A stretch of 64,000 nt of DNA from Diaphorobacter sp. HDW4B (GCF_011305535.1 NZ_CP049905.1:3408001-3472000), one strand, 5' to 3'; shown: positions 7,697 through 16,682, counted from the first letter of the stretch. Notes: generated by a model from the letters alone, not told the origin. Numbers and translations: made by a program.

Positions 7697-8119
7697 ATGC
7701 CCGGCCCAAGCAAGAAGCCCGCGAGCCTGAAGGTCATCGCAGGCACAACACGCAAGGACCGCGAGCCTGACAACGTGGTCGACTTGCCGACCATCTCCAA
7801 TGTTCCGCCTGCTCCGGATTGGTTGCCGAATGCGCATGCCAAAAAGGAGTGGGATCGACTGGCTCCGATTCTCGTGGCCAACAAACTTTTGACTGAAGCT
7901 GGACTGCAAGCGCTTGGTCATCTATGTGCGCTGCACGGAAAGACCGTCCAGCTGTATGCAGCGGGCGAAGCGCCAAACGCAAGCATGGTCGGCCAGTTGC
8001 GCAACTTGATAAACGACTTCGGCCTGACGCCGGTAGCCCAAGGCAAAGTGAAGCCTGCGGGAGAAGGGCCGACGAGCAATGCCTTCAGCAAAAACGGAAA
8101 GCGAGCAAACGCACGATAA
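7697..8119 (+). CDS. Terminase small subunit, P27 family
   Basis: 140 residues, with GAGGAGG at 7683-7689 before ATG 7697. It begins MPGPSKKPASLKVIAGTTRK, the usual basic opening of P27-type small terminases. The central region (PAPDWLPNAHAKKEWDRLAP, then LLTEAGLQALGHLCALHGK) also follows the family. It recognises the phage packaging site and recruits the large subunit. It overlaps the large-subunit gene by 41 bases. Confidence 0.85.
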   Translation: MPGPSKKPASLKVIAGTTRKDREPDNVVDLPTISNVPPAPDWLPNAHAKKEWDRLAPILVANKLLTEAGLQALGHLCALHGKTVQLYAAGEAPNASMVGQLRNLINDFGLTPVAQGKVKPAGEGPTSNAFSKNGKRANAR

Positions 8120-9830
8120 GGACTTCGTTGCGATTGCAAAGGCCTACGCCAAGAAGGCGTTGGACAAGAAGAACCGTAAGCGCTTTGGTATCTGGATTCG
8201 TCTGGCTGCCCAGCGCTTCCTTGATGATCTGGAGCGAGCGAAAAAAAAGGGCGCACCATTCAAGTTCGATCCATGGCACGCGAATGACGTGTGTGACTTT
8301 GGCGAGAAGCTGCCGCACGTAGAGGGGAAGTGGGAAACACCGACCATCGTGCTCCATGAGTCGCATGTGTTCTTTCTTGTTCAGCTCTTTGGGTTCCGCA
8401 ATCTAGACGGTACGCGTCGATTCACGACGGCATTGTTCGCGATTGCGCGGAAGAACGCCAAGAGTACGCTGGCAGCGGTGATCGCCTTGTACTGCCAAGT
8501 CTGTGAGGATGAGGCCGGACCGCAAGTGATTACAGCGGCTACGACATACGACCAAGCGAGCATTGTTTTCAAGGTTGCGAAGCGAATGGTCGAGAAGACC
8601 TCAGATCTTCGCGAAGCCTTCAGCATGGGGGTCTTTGCAAAGGCCATTGCGAGCTACAGCAATGGAGGTACGTTCAAGGCATTGCACGCAAAAGCCAGTA
8701 CGCAAGACGGATTGAACCCATCTTGCACCGTGCTGGACGAGTTGCATGCTCACAAGAACCACGACCTGTTGAACGTACTGAAATCTGCAGCTGGTGCACG
8801 CGGCAATCCGCTCTGGTTGTACCTGACGACAGAGGGCTACGACAGCCCGGGACCGTGGGCAGAGGAGCGAGAGTTTGCCAAGAAGGTGTTGCGCGGACTC
8901 GTGCAAGCCGATCACTATCTCGCCATCTACTACGCGGTGGACGAGAAGAGCGAGGATCTAGGGACGGAAGCGGATGATGACTTTGATGAGGAGGCGTGGC
9001 ACAAGGCCAACCCCTTGATGGAAGTGAATCCCAAATTGCTGATTGAGATTCGCAAGGCGGCAATCGAGGCCAAGGAGAAGCCCGGCACCTATGGCGAATT
9101 CAAGATCAAGCGCTTGAATCGTCCGTCCTCCGTTGCTGGTGGATGGGTGAACCTGACCAAGTGGCGCGAGTGCAAGGGACTGGTCGATCTGGAGCTGCTT
9201 CGCGGAGTGCCGTGCTGGGGCGGATTGGACTTGTCGAGCACCAACGACTTGACCTCATTCCGTCTGGTCTGGCGCTTGGAGGACTGGCTTTACACCTACG
9301 GTTGGCGCTGGGTTCCTCCTGCAGCTACGCGCAGACGAGTGGCGCGCGGGCTTGTGCCATATCAGTCGTGGGTCGAGTCGGGGCTGCTGATTGAGAGCGG
9401 CGAAGAAGTGATCGACTACGCACCAATTGAGGCCAAGATTCTGGAGGTGAAGGAAACCTTCAACCTGCAATTGGTGGCCTATGACAACTGGAATGCTCCA
9501 CAGCTTACTCAGCGACTCAAGCAGGCCAGTGTTCCGATGGAACTTTTTCGGCAAGGCCCGCAAAGCTACCACCCTGCAATGCAGGACCTGGAGCTGCACT
9601 ACATGGCCGGGAAGCTGGCGCATGGCAATGACGCCGTTCTGAACTGGAACGCGTCGAACCTCGTGGCTCGGCAGGACCAGAACCTGAACAACGCACCGGA
9701 CAAACGCAAGTCCACAGAAAAGATCGATGACATGGCGGCGCTGCTGATGGCCACGGGCGTGAGCTTGACTGCCGCATCGCAGGGTGACATGGACGGGTTC
9801 TTGAAATCCGGAATCAAGGCGGGAAGATGA
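8079..9830 (+). CDS. Terminase large subunit
   Basis: 583 residues, a normal length for HK97-type large terminases. The ATPase domain shows an atypical Walker A, ARKNAKST (about residues 123-130), and Walker B TVLDELHAH near 217-225. The nuclease half has acidic residues in CWGGLDLSSTNDL and in the C-terminal KSTEKIDDMAAL. It pumps DNA into the prohead and cuts at cos. It starts inside the small-subunit gene and ends in a four-base overlap with the portal gene, so the three are coupled. Confidence 0.92.
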   Translation: MPSAKTESEQTHDKDFVAIAKAYAKKALDKKNRKRFGIWIRLAAQRFLDDLERAKKKGAPFKFDPWHANDVCDFGEKLPHVEGKWETPTIVLHESHVFFLVQLFGFRNLDGTRRFTTALFAIARKNAKSTLAAVIALYCQVCEDEAGPQVITAATTYDQASIVFKVAKRMVEKTSDLREAFSMGVFAKAIASYSNGGTFKALHAKASTQDGLNPSCTVLDELHAHKNHDLLNVLKSAAGARGNPLWLYLTTEGYDSPGPWAEEREFAKKVLRGLVQADHYLAIYYAVDEKSEDLGTEADDDFDEEAWHKANPLMEVNPKLLIEIRKAAIEAKEKPGTYGEFKIKRLNRPSSVAGGWVNLTKWRECKGLVDLELLRGVPCWGGLDLSSTNDLTSFRLVWRLEDWLYTYGWRWVPPAATRRRVARGLVPYQSWVESGLLIESGEEVIDYAPIEAKILEVKETFNLQLVAYDNWNAPQLTQRLKQASVPMELFRQGPQSYHPAMQDLELHYMAGKLAHGNDAVLNWNASNLVARQDQNLNNAPDKRKSTEKIDDMAALLMATGVSLTAASQGDMDGFLKSGIKAGR

Positions 9831-11089
9831 AACGACAAATGAAATCAGCGCTCAAGCGAGTGCAAGCCGCCTTGTCTGGTTGGTTCATGCCAAGCGGCGG
9901 TGGCGACTCGCGGGTGATCCACGTCAGCGGCGCAACAATCACCGAGAACAAGCTGTTGCGCTTGTCTGCAGCGTGGGCATGCACACGTTTGATCTCCGAG
10001 ACGATTGCGACTCTCCCGCTTGGGATGAACGAGCGCACGGCCACGGGAAAACGGTACGCGCCCGAGCATTGGCTGCACAGGCTGATTCACAGCCAGCCGA
10101 ATGCGGACAGCACAGCATCAGTGTTCTGGGAATCGGTGGTCGCGGCCATGCTGCTGCGCGATGGTGCGCGGGTCGAAAAATTGATGATCGGCTCGCGCAT
10201 CGTGGGGCTGCGGTTCCTCGCTCCCAATCGATTCTCGTGGTCACGATTGAGTGATGGCTCGAAGCAGTATCGATACATCGATGAGAACGGCCTGCAGCGC
10301 GAGATTCCCAGTGATCGCATCTGGTACATCCCCGGCTTCTCACTGGACGGCAAGAACGGCGTGTCGGTGGTGGAGTACGGCGTTCAGGTGTTTGGCAATG
10401 CCACAGCCGCTGATGAGGCTGCGGGAAAGACGTTCAAGACGGGGCTGATGCAGACCCTCTACTACAAGGTAGCCAATTGGTTGACGCCCGAGCAGCGCGA
10501 CGCCTTCAAGAAAGAGTACGTGGGATCAGTCGAACGCGGCGAGGTGCCGGTGCTCGAAGGGGGCATTGATGTCGGTGCTGTGGGTATCAAGCCATCCGAT
10601 GCGCAGCTCTTGGAGTCTCGCGCATTCAGTGTCGAGGAGATCTGCCGGTGGTTCCGTGTTCCGCCTTGGATGGTGGGGCACACGGAGAAATCGACGAGCT
10701 GGGGCACAGGGATCGAACAGCAAATGATCGGCTTCTTGACCTTCACTCTCGGCCCGTGGCTGCGTCGCCTGGAGCAATCGATCGTGAAGGACTTGCTCTC
10801 TCCTGCGGAGCGCGCACGCTTCTATCCGAAGTTCGCCGTAGAGGGCCTGCTTCGTGCCGACAGTGCGGGGCGCGCGGCGTTCTATGCAGCGATGGTGAAC
10901 AACGGGATTCTGACTCGCGACGAGGTGCGCGAGCTCGAGGATCGGGAGCCGATGGGCGGCAATGCGGCGGTGCTCACGGTTCAGTCAGCAATGACAACGC
11001 TCGATTCAGTGGGGCTGGCAACGGATGCCCAGCAAGCCCGCGCGGCGATCCGAGCATTCCTCGGATTCGAGGAAGAGCAGAAAGGTTGA
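9827..11089 (+). CDS. Portal protein, HK97 family
   Basis: 420 residues, the usual size. Family features include LLRLSAAWACTRLISETIAT near residue 42, RIWYIPGFSLDGKNGVS, and the conserved ICRWFRVPPWMVG followed by the TSWGTGIEQQ stretch. The portal ring sits at one capsid vertex, docks the terminase and is the channel for DNA. It starts within the terminase stop (ATGA) and is followed two bases later by the protease gene. Confidence 0.92.
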   Translation: MKRQMKSALKRVQAALSGWFMPSGGGDSRVIHVSGATITENKLLRLSAAWACTRLISETIATLPLGMNERTATGKRYAPEHWLHRLIHSQPNADSTASVFWESVVAAMLLRDGARVEKLMIGSRIVGLRFLAPNRFSWSRLSDGSKQYRYIDENGLQREIPSDRIWYIPGFSLDGKNGVSVVEYGVQVFGNATAADEAAGKTFKTGLMQTLYYKVANWLTPEQRDAFKKEYVGSVERGEVPVLEGGIDVGAVGIKPSDAQLLESRAFSVEEICRWFRVPPWMVGHTEKSTSWGTGIEQQMIGFLTFTLGPWLRRLEQSIVKDLLSPAERARFYPKFAVEGLLRADSAGRAAFYAAMVNNGILTRDEVRELEDREPMGGNAAVLTVQSAMTTLDSVGLATDAQQARAAIRAFLGFEEEQKG

Positions 11090-11091
11090 AT

Positions 11092-11943
11092 ATGGACAAA
11101 TCGAAACTGCCGGTGCTGAACGCGCACCCGAACTCCAAGGCCAGCTTCCAGATCCACGCGAGTGTCATGGATCGCTGGAATCCGGGGCTGTATGCGGCTG
11201 CGAAGGGCGATGAGGACGAGGCCACGATCAGCATCTTCGATGTGATTGGGCAGAACTGGGACGGCGAGGGCTTCAGCGACAAGAAGTGCGCGGGCATCCT
11301 GCGCAATCTCGGTGGGCGTGATGTCACCGTGAACATGAACAGCCCAGGCGGCAACTTGTTCGACGGGATCGCCATCTACAACATGTTCCGCGAATACAAG
11401 GGCAAGGTCACGGTGAACGTGATCGGCATGGCGGCATCGGCTGCGTCGCTGATCGCCATGGGCGCAGATGAGGTGCGCATCGCTCGCTCAGCATTCTTCA
11501 TGGTGCACAACTGCTGGTGCGTCGCTGTCGGCAACGCCCACGACTTCCGTGAGATCGCTGACCAGAACGATGAGTTCGATGGAGCCATGGCCGAGATGTA
11601 CGCCACTCGCACCGGCATGGATGTGAAGAAGGTGAAGGCGCTGCTGGACGCGGAGTCTTGGATCAACGGCACATCGGCAATTGATCAGGGCTTCGCAGAC
11701 GACTACACCCCTGCGGATCAGGTCGCGGAGAAGTCGAGCGCGAAAGCCTCTGCCATTCACCGGCTCGACCAGACGCTCGCCAAGGCAGGGATGCCACGCA
11801 GCGAACGTCGCCAGCTTCTTCAAGAGATCAAGGGCACGCCCAGCGCTGTCCAAGATGGCATGCCAAGCGCTGCCTTTTCGGCGGCAGATGCCGCGCAACT
11901 TCTCGCGCTCACCGCGCGATTCGGGGCAGCGGCGAAAGCCTGA
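11092..11943 (+). CDS. Head maturation protease, ClpP-like
   Basis: 283 residues from ATG 11092. The serine-protease fold of the ClpP/SppA type is visible: NMNSPGGNLFDG near 81-92, the nucleophile in GMAASAAS (Ser about 116), and the histidine in FFMVHNCW (about 139). This protease trims the delta domain of the capsid protein and scaffolding during prohead maturation. Its tail (about residues 220-283) is Ala-rich and may be a scaffold-like extension. It sits between portal and capsid, the usual place. Confidence 0.9.
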   Translation: MDKSKLPVLNAHPNSKASFQIHASVMDRWNPGLYAAAKGDEDEATISIFDVIGQNWDGEGFSDKKCAGILRNLGGRDVTVNMNSPGGNLFDGIAIYNMFREYKGKVTVNVIGMAASAASLIAMGADEVRIARSAFFMVHNCWCVAVGNAHDFREIADQNDEFDGAMAEMYATRTGMDVKKVKALLDAESWINGTSAIDQGFADDYTPADQVAEKSSAKASAIHRLDQTLAKAGMPRSERRQLLQEIKGTPSAVQDGMPSAAFSAADAAQLLALTARFGAAAKA

Positions 11944-11966
11944 GCCATCACACATACGAACCCATG

Positions 11967-11990
11967 ACCGCCCTTGAGGCGGTTTTCTCA
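11967..11990 (+). terminator. Hairpin/terminator before the capsid gene
   Basis: ACCGCC (11967-11972) pairs with GGCGGT (11978-11983) over a five-base loop, followed by TTTTCTCATTTT. It lies 23 bases before the capsid start and may tune read-through or protect a processed capsid mRNA. Confidence 0.55.
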
Positions 11991-12006
11991 TTTTGAAGGA
12001 CACAAC

Positions 12007-13230
12007 ATGTCTGATATGTCTGTTCAGGACCTGCTCAAGCAGGTGAATGCAACGCTGGAGAAGTCGAGCGACGAATTCAGCAAGAAGGCCGAACAAGCTT
12101 TCGCCGAGGCCAAGAAGTCCGGCGACATGCATGCGGAAACCAAGATCACCGTCGACAAGATGGCCACCGAGGTCAACACACTGCGCGAGGCCTCCGAGGC
12201 GCTCAAGGCGCAACTGGGCGAAGTGGAGCAACACGTCGCCGGCCAGAATCATACGGGGAAGGCTGCTGCCGCGCTGTCTTTGGGTGCCACCGTGGCCAAG
12301 AGCGATAAGCTGGCCGCGTTCGCCAAGGACTTCGTGCAAGCCAACCAGAAGGGCCGCGTGTCGATTCCCGTGAATGCGGCACTGCTGTCCACCGGTGTGG
12401 CTGAGGGCGTGGTGGAGCCAATGCGCCTGCCAGGCATTCAGGAGAAGCCGAAGCAACGTCTGTTCATTCGCGATCTGATCTCACCGGGCCGCACTGAGTC
12501 GCCTGCGATCTTCTGGGTGCAGCAAACCGGCTTCACCAATGCCGCGGCGGTGGTGGCGGAAGGTACGGCCAAGCCATACAGCGACATCCAGTTCGCCACG
12601 AAGATCACGCCGGTGAGCACCATCGCGCACATGTTCAAGGCATCCAAGCAGATCGTGGACGACTTTGCCCAACTGCAGAGCCTGATCGACAAAGAAATGC
12701 GTTTCGGCCTGAAGTACGTGGAAGAGCAGGAAATCCTGTTCGGTGATGGCACCGGAGTGCACCTGCATGGCATCGTGCCGCAAGCGACTGCCTACAGCGC
12801 GACCGGCCTGCCTGCTGGTGCAACAGCCATCGACACGCTGCGTTGGGCCATGTTGCAAGCCCAGCTCGCTCGCGTGCCCGCATCGGGCCATGTGCTGCAC
12901 TTCACCGACTGGGCGAAGATCGAACTGCTCAAGGACACTCTGGGCCGCTACATCATTGGCAACCCACAGGGCACGGCAACGCCCTCGATGTGGGGCCTGC
13001 CGGTGGTGGAGACGGAAACCACGGGCTTCCTCGGCAAGTTCATGACCGGCGCGTTCCGTGACGGTGCACAACTGTTCGACCGTGAAGACGCCAACGTGGT
13101 GATCTCGACAGAGAACACCGACGACTTCGAGAAGAACATGATCTCGATCCGCTGCGAAGAGCGCGCTGCTTTGGCGGTGTACCGCCCTGAAGCGTTCGTC
13201 TACGGCACTCTGCCAGCGGTCGCCCCCTGA
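12007..13230 (+). CDS. Major capsid protein, HK97 family
   Basis: 407 residues from ATG 12007, preceded by GAAGGA. Residues 1 to about 105 are charged and coiled (SVQDLLKQVNATLEKSSDEF), matching the delta/scaffold domain removed by the protease. The rest follows the HK97 fold, with FWVQQTGFTNAAAVVAEGTA and KASKQIVDDFAQLQSLIDKE, then the C-terminal IRCEERAALAVYRPEAF. It forms the icosahedral shell. A hairpin sits just upstream, possibly to boost or isolate this highly expressed gene. Confidence 0.93.
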   Translation: MSDMSVQDLLKQVNATLEKSSDEFSKKAEQAFAEAKKSGDMHAETKITVDKMATEVNTLREASEALKAQLGEVEQHVAGQNHTGKAAAALSLGATVAKSDKLAAFAKDFVQANQKGRVSIPVNAALLSTGVAEGVVEPMRLPGIQEKPKQRLFIRDLISPGRTESPAIFWVQQTGFTNAAAVVAEGTAKPYSDIQFATKITPVSTIAHMFKASKQIVDDFAQLQSLIDKEMRFGLKYVEEQEILFGDGTGVHLHGIVPQATAYSATGLPAGATAIDTLRWAMLQAQLARVPASGHVLHFTDWAKIELLKDTLGRYIIGNPQGTATPSMWGLPVVETETTGFLGKFMTGAFRDGAQLFDREDANVVISTENTDDFEKNMISIRCEERAALAVYRPEAFVYGTLPAVAP

Positions 13231-13279
13231 CGGACCATGAAGGAGCGGGGCGTCGGCCCCGGTTCTTCGGAGAATCAAC

Positions 13280-13456
13280 ATGATCGAAGTTGAATCGACT
13301 GTTCCGCTGTACATCGGTGGGCGCGTCGTCACGGAGTTTCAGACTACGGAGGCTCACTTCCGCGATCTGCAACGTGTGCACGGCGAAGACAAGGTGCAGG
13401 AGGCCTCGGCCAAGCCAGCACCGAAACCAGAACCCAAGAAAGCGAGCAAACAATGA
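13280..13456 (+). CDS. Small head-region protein
   Basis: 58 residues (MIEVESTVPLYIGGRVVTEF at the start, lysine/proline/alanine-rich tail KPAPKPEPKKASKQ). CGGAGAATCAAC precedes ATG 13280, and the stop overlaps the next start (ATGA at 13453). Small proteins of this sort, with a short beta strand part and a disordered tail, are common between capsid and connector genes. Function unknown. Confidence 0.6.
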   Translation: MIEVESTVPLYIGGRVVTEFQTTEAHFRDLQRVHGEDKVQEASAKPAPKPEPKKASKQ

Positions 13457-13779
13457 TCGTCAGCCTGGACCTCGCGCGCCGCTACTGTCGGGCCAGCGCT
13501 TCGGATGATGCTGTGCTGACCGTTCTGGTGGACGCTGCCGAGGGCTGGGCGACATCGTTTCTCAATCGCAAGGTGTTCGCTGATCAGGCGGCGCTCGATG
13601 CTGCCGTGACGGCGGGCACTGCTGGCGAGCTGCCCATGGTGGCGAATGCTCAGTTCACCGCTGCAGTTCTCGAGCTGGTGGCCGACCGCTACGACAACCG
13701 CGAGAACGGCACCAGCAACGTGGGCACCACGCGCGCCGAGAAGCTGCTGTGGCCGTATCGAGTGGGCTTGGGGGTCTGA
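13453..13779 (+). CDS. Head-tail connector, gp6-like
   Basis: 108 residues. It opens with SLDLARRYCRASASDDAVLT and continues LVDAAEGWATSFLNRKVF, the helical pattern of HK97 gp6-like connectors; the family's C-terminal ELVADRYDNRE is also present. Monomers form a ring under the portal. It is coupled to the small gene upstream by an ATGA overlap. Confidence 0.85.
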   Translation: MIVSLDLARRYCRASASDDAVLTVLVDAAEGWATSFLNRKVFADQAALDAAVTAGTAGELPMVANAQFTAAVLELVADRYDNRENGTSNVGTTRAEKLLWPYRVGLGV

Positions 13780-13780
13780 C

Positions 13781-14134
13781 ATGCGAGCAGGAGACCTCGA
13801 CAAGGAAGTGCGGATCATGGGCTACGTGGTCACGCGAGATCCCGACTACAACACCGAGATCAAGACTTGGGGCGTGTTGGACACGGTTTGGGCATCGGTG
13901 CTGGACGTGTTGCCCAGCAGATCGGAGACGGTGCAGAACGCCGTGGAGATCGTAGAGCGGCCTTCCAAGGTGCGCATGCGCTACCGAACCGACATCACCC
14001 CGGATATGCGGCTCGTGATTGTGGGTGCGGATGGAGCGCCAGATCGGGAGTGCGAGATCGTCGCAGGGCCCGCAGAGATTGGACGGCGCGAGGGTGTCGA
14101 GCTGTTGGTAAAGAGTTTCAGGAGTTCGGGATGA
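13781..14134 (+). CDS. Head closure protein
   Basis: 117 residues from ATG 13781, one base after the previous stop. Typical of the SPP1 gp16-like/HK97 head-closure family: it opens MRAGDLDKEVRI and has a WGVLDTVWASV segment, then RMRYRTDITPDMRLVIVGAD. It seals the connector after packaging and joins head to tail. Its stop overlaps the start of the gp10-like gene. Confidence 0.82.
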   Translation: MRAGDLDKEVRIMGYVVTRDPDYNTEIKTWGVLDTVWASVLDVLPSRSETVQNAVEIVERPSKVRMRYRTDITPDMRLVIVGADGAPDRECEIVAGPAEIGRREGVELLVKSFRSSG

Positions 14135-14700
14135 GCATCAAAGTCAAGGGCTTGAAAGAGCTGGCGCAGGTAATGCACGAACTGCCGGACAAGCTTGCCA
14201 ACAACGTTATGCGAAGCGCTATGGCAACTGGCGCACGCGTCGTCAGGGACGAAGCCAAGCGCAATGTCCCAGTTGATCAGGGAGCGTTGAAAAAGAGTTT
14301 TGACGTCAGTTCGCGTGTGGACAAGGCCAATGGAATTGTCACTGCAAAGGTCAAGGCAACGAATTTCAAAGCAGTGTGGATTGAGTACGGGACGGCAGCA
14401 CATTGGATCAGCATTGATCCAGCAGAAAGGCCCACCAAGGTGACGCGACGAGGAATTCGCAAAGTTGGAATGAAGACTCTGAACAACATGGCGAAGGCGG
14501 GCTCACTCCGCATTGGAGAGCATTTCATCGGCGCATCGGTTGCGCACCCGGGGGGCAGGGCTCAGCCATACATGCGGCCCGCTCTCGACTCCAAAGCGCA
14601 GGAAGCCGTGGCTGCTGTCGGGAACTACATGAAGAAGCGCCTGACGACCAAGCACGGGCTGGATACCTCTGGCATTGATGTGGAGGCTGAAGAAGAATGA
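14131..14700 (+). CDS. HK97 gp10-like tail completion/connector protein
   Basis: 189 residues from ATG 14131. Family features: IKVKGLKELAQVMHELPDKL at the start, AMATGARVVRDEAKRNVPVD, and GALKKSFDV, followed by AVWIEYGTAAHW. Position between the head-closure gene and the DUF3168 gene is canonical. It helps build the head-tail interface. The C-terminal tail is acidic (VEAEEE). This gene and its 5' flank use somewhat more AT-rich codons than neighbours. Confidence 0.85.
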   Translation: MSIKVKGLKELAQVMHELPDKLANNVMRSAMATGARVVRDEAKRNVPVDQGALKKSFDVSSRVDKANGIVTAKVKATNFKAVWIEYGTAAHWISIDPAERPTKVTRRGIRKVGMKTLNNMAKAGSLRIGEHFIGASVAHPGGRAQPYMRPALDSKAQEAVAAVGNYMKKRLTTKHGLDTSGIDVEAEEE

Positions 14701-15107
14701 GCGCACCCAACGCACCCAAAGTGATCATGGCGCTGCTCAAGGTAGACGCCGCACTCGTGGCACTGTTGCCCGTTGAATGCATGTTCTTTGGCGACATCCC
14801 GCAGACGGCGAGCTTTCCCGCTCTGGCCTGCACCAACATCAGCGACGTGGACGAGCACGCTATCAGTGGGAACGTCATGCTGCAGACAGCGCGCGTACAG
14901 GTCACTGTCGCTGCCAAGGACTATCCGACCAAGGAGCGTCTGATCGGCGCGGTACGTGGTGCATGCGACAACAAGCGGGGACTGATCGCCGGAATCACCG
15001 TGCGCAACGTGCGCAGTGACGGTATCGGCCCGGATCTCGACAACAAGGACGCCGGAATTTTCGGGCGCACGATTGATTTTCTGGTCACCTCACGACCAGC
15101 CAACTGA
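14697..15107 (+). CDS. Tail terminator/completion protein, DUF3168-like
   Basis: 136 residues, starting in an ATGA overlap. The pattern VIMALLKVDAALVALLP, FPALACTNIS and VQVTVAAKDYPTKERLIGAV follows DUF3168/gp17-like proteins that cap the tail tube. It lies exactly between gp10-like and tail-tube genes. A terminator follows at 15131. Confidence 0.75.
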   Translation: MSAPNAPKVIMALLKVDAALVALLPVECMFFGDIPQTASFPALACTNISDVDEHAISGNVMLQTARVQVTVAAKDYPTKERLIGAVRGACDNKRGLIAGITVRNVRSDGIGPDLDNKDAGIFGRTIDFLVTSRPAN

Positions 15108-15130
15108 TACCCGGCAACGGGTTAACCCAA

Positions 15131-15156
15131 GGCCCGCAGTCGCGGGCTTTTTCTTT
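15131..15156 (+). terminator. Rho-independent terminator before the tail tube gene
   Basis: GCCCGC (15132-15137) pairs with GCGGGC (15142-15147), followed by TTTTTCTTTT. It lies between the DUF3168 gene and the tail tube gene. Confidence 0.65.
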
Positions 15157-15173
15157 TGCGAAAGGAAATCCAC

Positions 15174-15641
15174 ATGAGTGGAGTAGAAACCGTTGCTGGT
15201 ACGGATATCAGCATTTCGGCCAGCATCCCGGCCACGTTCACGGCGGCGGGCTACACGGCCCTCGTCGACTGGGCGGAGATCGGCGAGATCACGGACGGCG
15301 GCTCTCACGGTCGCAAGTACAACGAGGTCACGCACACCCCGATCAAGAGGCGCGGCACGCAGAAGTTCAAGGGCTCTTTCAACGAGGGCAACAAGACGCT
15401 GCAGCTCGCCATCGATGACGCCGATCCGGGTCAGGAAATTCTCAAGATCGCGCTGGATTCGGACGAAGATTTTTCGTTCAAGGTGACCTACCAGGGCGGT
15501 GCCATCGACTACTTCCAGGCGAAGGTGATGAGCTTCGAGAAGGCCGCGGCCGGCGTGGACAGCATTCTCTCGGCCACCGTCGAGCTGTCGCTCACCACAA
15601 GCAAGGCGGGCGTCGGGATCATCGAAGTTCCGGCCCCGTAA
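15174..15641 (+). CDS. Major tail tube protein
   Basis: 155 residues from ATG 15174, with AAAGGAAA upstream. It begins MSGVETVAGTDISISASIPA, has WAEIGEITDGGSHGRKYNEV, and ends in a beta-rich stretch (VDSILSATVELSL), the usual layout of siphophage tail tube proteins (lambda V/HK97 gp13-like). It stacks into the tail tube around the tape measure. It stands between two hairpins, suggesting a separately tuned transcript. The 115 bases after it contain a GC-rich imperfect hairpin (15679-15717) before a TTTTCTCTCT run. Confidence 0.82.
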   Translation: MSGVETVAGTDISISASIPATFTAAGYTALVDWAEIGEITDGGSHGRKYNEVTHTPIKRRGTQKFKGSFNEGNKTLQLAIDDADPGQEILKIALDSDEDFSFKVTYQGGAIDYFQAKVMSFEKAAAGVDSILSATVELSLTTSKAGVGIIEVPAP

Positions 15642-15756
15642 TCACTCTCCCGGCCATCTGGCCATCTCCCTGTACCGACCCAGTCGCTTCGCTCCTTCAG
15701 CGGGGCGGGCGGCTGGGCACGGGCTTTTCTCTCTCCGCTGAAAAGGAAACTTTCAA

Positions 15757-16173
15757 ATGGCTCTCAATATCAAGTCCAAAGCTGTCGCTGCTACCTCGTT
15801 CCTGCACCTCAAGGATTCGTCCGATAACCTGATGTGGGATGACGAAGCCAAGACACTGCCCGTTGGCGTGACCATCTACGGCCCCGGCTCCAAGGAATTC
15901 CAGCAAGCTCAGGTGAAGGTCAACAACCGCGCCGTGAAGCGTCTGCAAAAACGTGGCAACACGGACCAGACTGCGGACGTCAAGCTCAAGGAGCAGGCCG
16001 AGTATTTGGCCGACATCACCGCAGGCTTCCAGAACCTCGATTACGACGGTCTGCAGGGCCGCCAACTCGCCATGGCGATCTACAGCGATCCCTCCATCGG
16101 CTTCATCGGTGATCAGGTGGCCGAGCATGTGAAGGACTGGGCAAATTTTTCTCAGGCCTCGGCGACAGCCTGA
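15757..16173 (+). CDS. Tail assembly chaperone, short form
   Basis: 138 residues from ATG 15757. Position between tail tube and tape measure, and the helical sequence (GSKEFQQAQVKVNNRAVKRL; EQAEYLADITAGFQNLDYD), match lambda gpG/HK97 chaperones. These coat the tape measure during tail assembly. The reading frame crosses the slippery heptamer A AAT TTT at 16143-16149, shortly before its stop, so a fraction of ribosomes should shift to -1 and make the longer form. Confidence 0.85.
   Translation: MALNIKSKAVAATSFLHLKDSSDNLMWDDEAKTLPVGVTIYGPGSKEFQQAQVKVNNRAVKRLQKRGNTDQTADVKLKEQAEYLADITAGFQNLDYDGLQGRQLAMAIYSDPSIGFIGDQVAEHVKDWANFSQASATA
16143..16149 (+). promoter_or_regulatory. Programmed -1 frameshift site
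   Basis: The heptamer AAATTTT is in phase as A AAT TTT (X XXY YYZ) in the chaperone frame: codons GCA AAT TTT begin at 16141. A -1 slip continues at TTC 16149 into a frame open until 16607. The same device in lambda G/GT sets the ratio of two chaperone forms. A GC-containing segment downstream could add a stimulatory structure. Confidence 0.8.
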
Positions 16174-16607
16174 TCCTCTACACGCGGCAAATCGCTTGGT
16201 GGTGCGCTCCACAAAAGCGCATTGACAAGGTGGGCAAGACGCAGCGTGAAACGCGTCTGCCCGCTCGCCTGGACGCGGCAGAGCAGAGCGGTGCAGAGGT
16301 GTACTACCCCCCGCTCGATGATGAGGCGCGCTACCTGCTGGACTACCTGCAGGCGCTGGACTACGTCGAGTCTGGCCTGTCCGGCCCGATCAAGCTGAGC
16401 TTCGGTGAGATCGAATCTTGGACTCGCCTGATGAGTGTGCACCTGCAGGCCTGGGAGGTTACCTTCCTGCGCTCCATGTCCACAGCATTTGCGCGTGAGC
16501 TGCATGCTGCCGAGAACCCCAGCCATCCGGCGCCATGGGCCCCGGTAGTGGAACAAATCGACCGCAAGCGCGTGGCGCGGCGCATCAAAGATGTGCTGCG
16601 TTCGTAG
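16149..16607 (+). CDS. Tail assembly chaperone, frameshift extension (T part)
   Basis: This is the -1 frame extension; the full product joins about 131 residues of the upstream gene to about 152 residues encoded here. No good ribosome site precedes the internal ATG/GTG codons (for example near 16230), and the frame is open back to the heptamer, both favouring frameshift expression. The sequence (YYPPLDDEARYLLDYLQALD; LMSVHLQAWEVTFLRSMSTA) is helical, as in gpT-type segments that bind the tape measure. It ends before a hairpin and the tape measure gene. Confidence 0.75.
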   Translation, partial: FSGLGDSLILYTRQIAWWCAPQKRIDKVGKTQRETRLPARLDAAEQSGAEVYYPPLDDEARYLLDYLQALDYVESGLSGPIKLSFGEIESWTRLMSVHLQAWEVTFLRSMSTAFARELHAAENPSHPAPWAPVVEQIDRKRVARRIKDVLRS

Positions 16608-16682
16608 CGCAATTTTTTCCGCCTTCGGGCGGACTCATTCATGGGCTCGCTTCGACGGGCCTTTTGCATTTTTGGACACACC

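Noticed and set aside
11092-11110. Shared MDKSKL start of the protease and end of the tape measure
   Set aside because: ATGGACAAATCGAA recurs near 21108, but it is too short, and flanks do not match; probably chance.
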